Assembly (NCBI GenBank): GCA_903953805.1 | Contig: CAJBLC010000094.1 | Location: 1-29,724, forward strand | Direction: 5' to 3' | DNA length: 29,724 nt | DNA from: an uncultured Actinomycetes bacterium | GTDB lineage: Bacteria; Actinomycetota; Actinomycetes; Nanopelagicales; Nanopelagicaceae | The notes under the pieces: generated by a model | Seen by the model: only the letters and a program-made list of their open reading frames with translations | What the model was told of the DNA's origin: nothing | Databases searched by the model: none | In this document: one piece after another, positions 24,056 to 29,724 of the stretch | Position numbering within the stretch: position 1 is the stretch's first letter | Layout: each line of letters begins with the position of its first letter | Translations under genes and position numbers: made by a program

Positions 24056-24948
24056 TGTCTATCAAATCGCCCATGAAGAGAAGCTCACACGGACAGAAGA
24101 GCCTCTTAACCCCTCGTAGCAAGACTGCAAATACCCTCATGATCTTTGGTATCGGCTACTTTATGATGCCGTTGATCTGGGTAATCCTTGCATCGACCAA
24201 GTCAAAGCCAGACCTCTTCTCAACATTCTCATTGTGGTTCGGTCACTCTTTCAAGCTATTTGATAATTTGCACTCACTCTTTACCCAAGATGGTGGGCTT
24301 TACCTCATCTGGATCAAAAATACCGCTATCTACTCAATTTCATCAGCACTCGGTGCAACTTTGATCTCCGCGATGGCTGGATACTCTCTAGCTCGCTTTA
24401 AATTTAAAGGCGTTGTCTTTTTGGAGTCTATGGTCTTAGGACTCATCATGGTTCCAGCAACAGCACTCGTTATGCCTTTGTATTTAATGTTTGCGAAGGT
24501 CAACGTGGTCAATACTCCTTGGGCTGTTATCTTGCCTTCACTCCTCAATCCGTTTGCAGCATTCCTCATTCGTGTTTATGTTCTCGAGAGTATTCCTGAA
24601 GAGCTTATCCAAGCGGCAAGAATTGATCGTGCTGGTGAATTTCGTATCTTCTGGCAGATTGTTCTTCCGATGTTACGACCAGCTCTCGTCACTGTGTTTC
24701 TCTTCTCTCTCGTTGCAAGCTGGAATAACTTCTTCCTTCCTCTTGTAATGCTTTCAGAGAATCATCTCTATCCGGTGACAGTTGGATTACAGGCTTGGTT
24801 CGCGCAAGCCTCGCAAGAGTCTGGAAACTCCGTTCTCTATAACTTAGTTATTACGGGAGCACTTGTAGCGGTCTTGCCGCTTATTATCTCCTTCCTCTTC
24901 CTGCAGCGTTACTGGCGCGGTGGCATCAATGCTGGCGCAGTAAAATAA
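24055..24948 (+). CDS. ABC sugar permease, MalG type (arabinose operon)
   Basis: This 297-residue permease has about six helices after a basic 25-residue cytoplasmic N-terminus. The coupling loop is LIQAARIDRAGEF (184-196) and the C-terminus is LQRYWRGGINAGAVK. Its ATG overlaps the stop of the MalF gene by one base. It is clearly related to the permeases at 93 and 18465, so the MalG copies here probably arose by duplication. Together with the binding protein and MalF it forms the arabinose/arabinoside importer. Confidence 0.95.
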   Translation: MSIKSPMKRSSHGQKSLLTPRSKTANTLMIFGIGYFMMPLIWVILASTKSKPDLFSTFSLWFGHSFKLFDNLHSLFTQDGGLYLIWIKNTAIYSISSALGATLISAMAGYSLARFKFKGVVFLESMVLGLIMVPATALVMPLYLMFAKVNVVNTPWAVILPSLLNPFAAFLIRVYVLESIPEELIQAARIDRAGEFRIFWQIVLPMLRPALVTVFLFSLVASWNNFFLPLVMLSENHLYPVTVGLQAWFAQASQESGNSVLYNLVITGALVAVLPLIISFLFLQRYWRGGINAGAVK

Positions 24949-24981
24949 TTTTCTCCCAACTCATCTAACAAAGGATATAAA

Positions 24982-26493
24982 GTGGCAAAGGTAAAAATCG
25001 TCGTAGATCGTCATTTCGAAATTTCGGAGATTGATAAGCGTATCTATGGCTCATTTACTGAACATATGGGTCGCTGTGTCTACGGCGGTATCTACGAGCC
25101 TGGCTCACCTTTTGCAGATGAGAATGGTTTCCGTACTGATGTCATTGAACTTGTTCGTGAACTTGGAGTCTCAATCGTTCGTTACCCAGGCGGTAATTTC
25201 CTCTCAGGTTATGACTGGAAAGATGGAGTCGGACCAAAGGAAGATCGGCCACAGCGCCTTGATTTAGCCTGGCATAGCCTTGAGACCAATCAATTTGGAC
25301 TCGATGAGTTTATGGATTGGTCGGAGAAGACCGGCGTTGAGCCAATGATGGCGGTCAATCTTGGTAGCGCTGGGCTCAAGGATGCGTTGGAGTTATTGGA
25401 GTACACCAACGTTGATGCGGAGTCCAAGTGGGCTCAATATCGCGTGAAGAATGGAAACAAGAAGCCATATGACATCAAGGTTTGGTGCCTTGGAAATGAG
25501 ATGGATGGGCCATGGCAGTTAGGTCATAAGAATGCCAAGGAATATGCCAAGGTGGCTGGAGATGTCGCTCGTGGAATGCGTCAAATGGGCGAAGATCTCG
25601 AACTTGTTATCTGTGGATCTTCAAACCGCGCAATGCCAACTTTCGGTCAATGGGAAGAGACAGTTCTCGAGGATGCATACGATCTTGTCGATCACATCTC
25701 TCTCCATACGTACTACGAAGATCATGGCGATATTCAATCGTTCCTTGCCTGCTCAGTAGACCTTGACTACTTCATTAACGAGGTCTGCGAGATTGCAGAT
25801 GCCGTAAAGGCGAAGCTACGTAGCAAGAAGACAATCACACTCTCACTTGATGAGTGGAATGTCTGGCGCCTCTCCGAGTACATGGGTATGGAGCGTCCAA
25901 AGACGTGGGAGATTGCACCAAAGGTTATTGAGGATGAATACAACGTTGCAGATGCCTTGGTCGTTGGAAACTTGCTGATCAGCATCTTGCGACGCAGCGA
26001 TAGAGTCAAGATGGCTTGTCTTGCTCAGCTGGTAAACGTCATTGCGCCGATCCGTACCGAGCCTGACAAGGCTGCTTGGCGTCAGACCACCTTCTTCCCA
26101 TTTGCCTATACTGCAAAGTATGGAAAGGGCAAGACCCTTACCACTCGTATTGAGGCGGGAAAGATTGAAACAAATAAATTTGGTTCAGTCGATGGCGTCG
26201 ATGCCATCACCACATATGACGCAGCGACTGGTCAACTCGCGATCTTCTTGATCAATCGATCACTCACAGATGCTCAAGAAACCTCTATCAATCTCGCTGG
26301 ATTTAAAGTGAAGGAAGTCTTAGATCAAGTAACCCTTGATGAAAAGGATCTTACAAAGACTAACAATTACCAGAATTCTGAGGCAGTGGCTCCACGTAAA
26401 GATAAGACTGCTAAGATTGTGACATCTGGAGTGGAAGTCTCGCTTCCACCTGCATCGTGGCAGGTTATCAATCTCTTAGTTGAGGAAGCTTAA
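24982..26493 (+). CDS. GH51 alpha-L-arabinofuranosidase
   Basis: This 503-residue protein matches family length. Landmarks are IYGSFTEHMGRCVYGGIYEP (21-40), RYPGGNFLSGYDW (67-79), the acid/base Glu173 in WCLGNEMDGPWQ and the nucleophile Glu291 in SLDEWNVW. A C-terminal beta-sandwich follows. It has no signal peptide, so it removes arabinofuranosyl units from imported oligosaccharides and supplies L-arabinose to AraA next door. Start GTG 24982 follows AAAGGAT. It lies between the permeases and araB in the same operon. Confidence 0.96.
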   Translation: MAKVKIVVDRHFEISEIDKRIYGSFTEHMGRCVYGGIYEPGSPFADENGFRTDVIELVRELGVSIVRYPGGNFLSGYDWKDGVGPKEDRPQRLDLAWHSLETNQFGLDEFMDWSEKTGVEPMMAVNLGSAGLKDALELLEYTNVDAESKWAQYRVKNGNKKPYDIKVWCLGNEMDGPWQLGHKNAKEYAKVAGDVARGMRQMGEDLELVICGSSNRAMPTFGQWEETVLEDAYDLVDHISLHTYYEDHGDIQSFLACSVDLDYFINEVCEIADAVKAKLRSKKTITLSLDEWNVWRLSEYMGMERPKTWEIAPKVIEDEYNVADALVVGNLLISILRRSDRVKMACLAQLVNVIAPIRTEPDKAAWRQTTFFPFAYTAKYGKGKTLTTRIEAGKIETNKFGSVDGVDAITTYDAATGQLAIFLINRSLTDAQETSINLAGFKVKEVLDQVTLDEKDLTKTNNYQNSEAVAPRKDKTAKIVTSGVEVSLPPASWQVINLLVEEA

Positions 26494-26503
26494 GAAAAAA
26501 ATC

Positions 26504-28165
26504 ATGCCTGGCCCTGAGAAGTACGTCATTGGTGTCGATTACGGGACCCTCTCAGGCCGGGCACTTTTAGTTCGAGTTTCTGATGGTGCAGAGATCGCCA
26601 CCGCGGTCTACGAATACCCTCATGCAGTTATCGAAGATCTCCTTCCTCAAACCACCATCAAACTCCCGCCAGATTGGGCTCTCCAAAGCCCCGCTGATTA
26701 TGTTGGAGTTCTGAAGAACGCTATTCCAGCCGTGCTCAAAGAGAGCGGCATAGATCCAACTGATGTCATCGGTATTGCAACTGACTTCACCGCTTGCACG
26801 ATTCTCCCTGTGAAAGCTGATGGAACACCGCTCTGTCAGGTTCCTGGATTTGAGAACCGTCCACATGCGTGGCCAAAGCTTTGGAAGCATCACTCGGCGC
26901 AGCCACATGCTGATCGAATCAATGAGTTAGCGCATGCTCGTGGTGAATCCTGGATCAAGCGTTATGGCGGAAAGATCTCATCAGAATGGGAGTTTGCCAA
27001 AGCCCTTCAGGTACTCGAAGAAGATCCAGAGATTTATGCCTTGATGGATCACTGGATTGAAGCGGCAGATTGGATTATCTGGCAGCTCAGTGGGGTCTAC
27101 GCAAAAAATATCTGTACCGCAGGTTATAAGGCGATCTACCAAGATGGCGCCTACCCATCTCAAGATTATTTAGCTGCACTCAATCCGGCATTTAAAGATT
27201 TCGTTCAAGAGAAAGTTGAACATGAGATCGCGGACCTTGGTGCAGTGGCAGGCCACTTAACAGAAGAGGCTGCAAGTTGGACAGGTTTACCTGCTGGCAT
27301 TGTTGTCGCTGTCGGAAATGTTGATGCCCACGTCACAGCTGCAGCCGCTCAAGCAACCCACTCGGGTCAAATGGTTGCGATCATGGGTACATCCACCTGT
27401 CACGTCATGGTCTCTGATCAATTCTCTGAAGTTCCAGGAATGTGCGGCGCCGTCTTTGGCGGAATTGTCCCTAATAAATGGGGTTATGAGGCCGGGCAAA
27501 GCGGCGTTGGCGATATCTTCGCTTGGTTTGTTAATAACTTTATTGATTCTGATTATCAAGAGGCTGCGAAGAAGGCTGGCCTTGATATGCACAGCTATCT
27601 TTCAAAGTTGGCATCTGAACGAGCTATCGGTTCGCATGGCTTAGTTGCATTGGATTGGCAGGGTGGAAATCGCTCAACTTTGGTCGATCACCAACTATCC
27701 GGCCTCATTGTTGGATTAACTCTCGCAACAAAACCTGAAGAGGTTTATCAGGCGATCGTTGAATCAACTGCTTTTGGAGCACGCACGATCGTGGATACCT
27801 TCGTTGAGAGTGGAGTTCCAGTTAAGGAATTTATCGCTGCTGGCGGACTCACAAAAAATAAATTTGTTATGCAGATCTACGCAGATATTCTCAATATGCC
27901 GATTCACGTCATCGGCTCTGAGCAAGGTCCGGCGCTCGGTTCTGCTATCCATGCAGCAGTTGCTGCTGGCGCCTATCCTGATATTGAGAGCGCATCGGAT
28001 GCGATGGGACGTTTGGTCCGTGGTGCATTTACGCCAAACCCTGACTCGGTCAAAGTCTATGAGCGTATTTATAAGCATTATCGCTCCCTTTATAAGTCCT
28101 TTGGCAATGGCGACATGATGCATGACCTTCGTGCCATCAGAGATGAACGATTGGCGCTCTCGTGA
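26504..28165 (+). CDS. araB: L-ribulokinase
   Basis: From the ATG at 26504 the product has 553 residues, typical of AraB in the FGGY kinase family. It shows the N-terminal ATP-binding start GVDYGTLSGRALLV, TDFTACT, the substrate-region motif GNVDAHV and the C-terminal AAGGLTKNKFVMQIYAD. It phosphorylates L-ribulose to L-ribulose 5-phosphate. Ten bases separate it from the GH51 stop. No good ribosome-binding site is seen, so coupling is likely; a TTG reading from 26480 would overlap GH51 and is less likely. The araD start overlaps its stop as GTGA. Confidence 0.95.
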   Translation: MPGPEKYVIGVDYGTLSGRALLVRVSDGAEIATAVYEYPHAVIEDLLPQTTIKLPPDWALQSPADYVGVLKNAIPAVLKESGIDPTDVIGIATDFTACTILPVKADGTPLCQVPGFENRPHAWPKLWKHHSAQPHADRINELAHARGESWIKRYGGKISSEWEFAKALQVLEEDPEIYALMDHWIEAADWIIWQLSGVYAKNICTAGYKAIYQDGAYPSQDYLAALNPAFKDFVQEKVEHEIADLGAVAGHLTEEAASWTGLPAGIVVAVGNVDAHVTAAAAQATHSGQMVAIMGTSTCHVMVSDQFSEVPGMCGAVFGGIVPNKWGYEAGQSGVGDIFAWFVNNFIDSDYQEAAKKAGLDMHSYLSKLASERAIGSHGLVALDWQGGNRSTLVDHQLSGLIVGLTLATKPEEVYQAIVESTAFGARTIVDTFVESGVPVKEFIAAGGLTKNKFVMQIYADILNMPIHVIGSEQGPALGSAIHAAVAAGAYPDIESASDAMGRLVRGAFTPNPDSVKVYERIYKHYRSLYKSFGNGDMMHDLRAIRDERLALS

Positions 28166-28827
28166 CCCAACTTCAAGAATTCCGCGATCGAGTCACTGCA
28201 CTCAATATTGATTTAGTGAAGTACGGACTCGTTGCCTGGACTGCTGGAAATGTCTCAGAGCGTTTGCCCGATGGAAAATCCTTCATCATCAAACCTAGTG
28301 GCGTTATGTACGACGACCTTAAGCCAGCAGATCTTGTCATCTGTGATCTCAATGGTGAAGTCATTGAGGGAGAACTTGCGCCATCTAGCGATACAAAGAC
28401 TCACGCATATATCTATCGCGAGATGCCAGATGTCAACGGAATTGTGCATACCCATTCAAATTATGCCTCGGCCTGGGCGGCGGCTAATAAGCCAATCCCA
28501 TGTGCTTTAACGGCTATGGGCGATGAGTTTGGTGGAGATATTCCACTTGGACCATTCGCTCTCATTGGCGGGGAAGAGATTGGTAAGGGCGTTGTATCAA
28601 CTCTCAAGAGTTCGAACTCTCCGGCAGTCCTTATGGCAAACCACGGAGTATTCACTATTGGTAAGAGCGCTCAAGCTGCTGTAAAGGCAGCGGTGATGTG
28701 CGAAGACGTTGCCAAGACGATGTTTATCGCCGCTCAACTTGGCGAGATCCATCGTTTACAAGAATCAGATATCGCAAAGCTCTACGACCGTTATCAAAAT
28801 GTGTACGGTCAATCGAAGGGAAAGTAG
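28162..28827 (+). CDS. araD: L-ribulose-5-phosphate 4-epimerase
   Basis: This 221-residue class II aldolase-like enzyme has zinc ligands His96 and His98 in VHTHSNYAS and His161 in ANHGVF, Asp77 in SSDTKTH, and the N-terminal TAGNVSER and KPSGV phosphate-binding segments. It converts L-ribulose 5-phosphate to D-xylulose 5-phosphate, delivering arabinose carbon to the pentose phosphate or phosphoketolase route. The GTG start overlaps the araB stop by four bases. araA follows after 2 nt. Confidence 0.95.
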   Translation: MTQLQEFRDRVTALNIDLVKYGLVAWTAGNVSERLPDGKSFIIKPSGVMYDDLKPADLVICDLNGEVIEGELAPSSDTKTHAYIYREMPDVNGIVHTHSNYASAWAAANKPIPCALTAMGDEFGGDIPLGPFALIGGEEIGKGVVSTLKSSNSPAVLMANHGVFTIGKSAQAAVKAAVMCEDVAKTMFIAAQLGEIHRLQESDIAKLYDRYQNVYGQSKGK

Positions 28828-28829
28828 CC

Positions 28830-29724
28830 ATGACTCTCACAATCCGTGAAAATGCTGAAATCTGGTTCCTCACTGGAAGCCAATCTCTCTATGGCGAAGA
28901 GACGCTTAAGCAAGTAGCTGAGCAATCCCAAGAAGTCTTCAAGACACTGAGCGCGAACGTAGATGTTCCGGTAAAGATCGTATGGAAGCCAGTCCTCCTT
29001 ACTCCTGAGACCATTCGCCGCGCGCTCCTTGATGCATCATCTGATGAGAACTGTCTCGGTGTCATCACCTGGATGCATACCTTCTCGCCAGCAAAGATGT
29101 GGATCGCTGGCTTAAATGCGCTGCAAAAGCCACTTTTGCACCTCAATACTCAAGCTAATTCGCAGCTTCCGTGGGCAACTCTCGACATGGATTTCATGAA
29201 TCTCAACCAGGCAGCACATGGCGATCGTGAATATGGCCATATCACCGCTCGCCTAGAAGTCCCTAGAAAAGTTGTTGTTGGCCATGTCTCTGAGCCAAAG
29301 ACTGTCTCTCGTATTGGTGATTGGATTCGCGCAACGATTGGTTGGGATACCGCTCAAAATCTCAAGCTTGCTCGCTTCGGTGACAATATGCGATTTGTCG
29401 CTGTTACCGACGGCGATAAGACCAGCGCACAAATGCGTTTCGGTATGAGTATTGAGGCATATGGAATTAATGCTCTTGCTGATGCCATTGAGAAAGTAAC
29501 CCCTCAAGAGATCGATCAACTTGTTACTGAATACCAAGATAGATACTCAGTTGCACCTGAACTTGCTAAGGGTGGGGCTCGCCACGAATCTCTCCGATAC
29601 TCTGCGAGTATCGAAGCAGCGCTTCATACATTCTTAAAGGCTGGAAACTTCTCAGCATTTACAACGAACTTCGAAGATCTCGGAGCGCTCCGCCAGCTTC
29701 CAGGATTTGCTGTACAGCGCATGA
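28830..29724 (+). CDS. araA: L-arabinose isomerase, 5' part (cut by window end)
   Basis: The frame opens at ATG 28830 and runs to the window edge, 298 codons without a stop. It tracks the known AraA sequence closely: WFLTGSQSLYGEE, TWMHTFSPAKMWI, DMDFMNLNQAAHGDREYG, RFGDNMRFVAVTDGDK and FTTNFEDLGALRQLPGFAVQR, the last region holding an active-site Glu in the TTNFED stretch. The family has about 500 residues, so roughly 200 lie beyond the edge. It interconverts L-arabinose and L-ribulose. AAGGG nine bases upstream may serve as ribosome-binding site. Gene order is araB-araD-araA behind the transporter and GH51. Confidence 0.96.
   Translation, partial: MTLTIRENAEIWFLTGSQSLYGEETLKQVAEQSQEVFKTLSANVDVPVKIVWKPVLLTPETIRRALLDASSDENCLGVITWMHTFSPAKMWIAGLNALQKPLLHLNTQANSQLPWATLDMDFMNLNQAAHGDREYGHITARLEVPRKVVVGHVSEPKTVSRIGDWIRATIGWDTAQNLKLARFGDNMRFVAVTDGDKTSAQMRFGMSIEAYGINALADAIEKVTPQEIDQLVTEYQDRYSVAPELAKGGARHESLRYSASIEAALHTFLKAGNFSAFTTNFEDLGALRQLPGFAVQRM

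Noticed and set aside
1..29724. CRISPR arrays, insertion sequences, prophage genes or toxin-antitoxin pairs
   Set aside because: I saw no regularly spaced repeats, transposase, integrase or phage-like proteins; nearly all the sequence is explained by metabolic genes.

Overview
The window is about 29.7 kb of gene-dense, moderate-GC bacterial DNA devoted almost entirely to taking up and breaking down sugars. Several traits point to a streamlined actinobacterium: most first genes of transcripts look leaderless, neighbouring genes overlap or abut (three convergent pairs have almost no spacer), sugar importers are of the CUT1 ABC type with no local ATPase, and the regulator is LacI-type. A freshwater acI-like lineage (Nanopelagicales, 'Ca. 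Planktophila'-like) is my best guess. It rests on gene content and style, not on a marker gene.

Region 1 (1-8892) is a beta-galactoside/beta-glucoside block. It holds the tail of a MalF-type permease, its MalG partner and a GH42 beta-galactosidase, then a convergent GH2 (LacZ-type) beta-galactosidase, then a GH1 beta-glucosidase coupled to a membrane acyltransferase (acyltransferase family 3, AT3). None of the glycoside hydrolases has a signal peptide, so they should act on imported oligosaccharides in the cytoplasm.

Region 2 (8889-11800) has a MalG permease diverging from an aldo/keto reductase plus MalF permease pair, with two back-to-back leaderless promoters in a 37-bp gap, followed by tRNA-Ser(GCT). 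Region 3 (11868-15532) is an oxidoreductase island: zinc alcohol dehydrogenase, D-2-hydroxyacid dehydrogenase, an aldose-dehydrogenase-like aldo/keto reductase and a ThuA-like protein.

Region 4 (15538-20531) is the least ordinary part. It contains a tightly coupled cytochrome P450, ADP-ribosylglycohydrolase-family and PfkB-kinase operon, then one uninterrupted ORF that joins a complete MalG-type permease to a complete acyltransferase. A well-placed Shine-Dalgarno and ATG sit exactly at the junction, so the acyltransferase may also be made alone.

Region 5 (20534-29724) is a textbook-like L-arabinose/arabinoside locus: LacI regulator, two near-identical palindromic operators 75 bp apart, substrate-binding protein, a processing hairpin, MalF and MalG permeases, GH51 arabinofuranosidase, then araB, araD and araA (cut by the window end). 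Together the enzymes suit imported arabinogalactan-like or other plant/algal oligosaccharides: GH51 releases arabinose for AraA/B/D, GH2/GH42/GH1 release galactose and glucose, and the oxidoreductase and P450 genes may handle modified or less common sugars.
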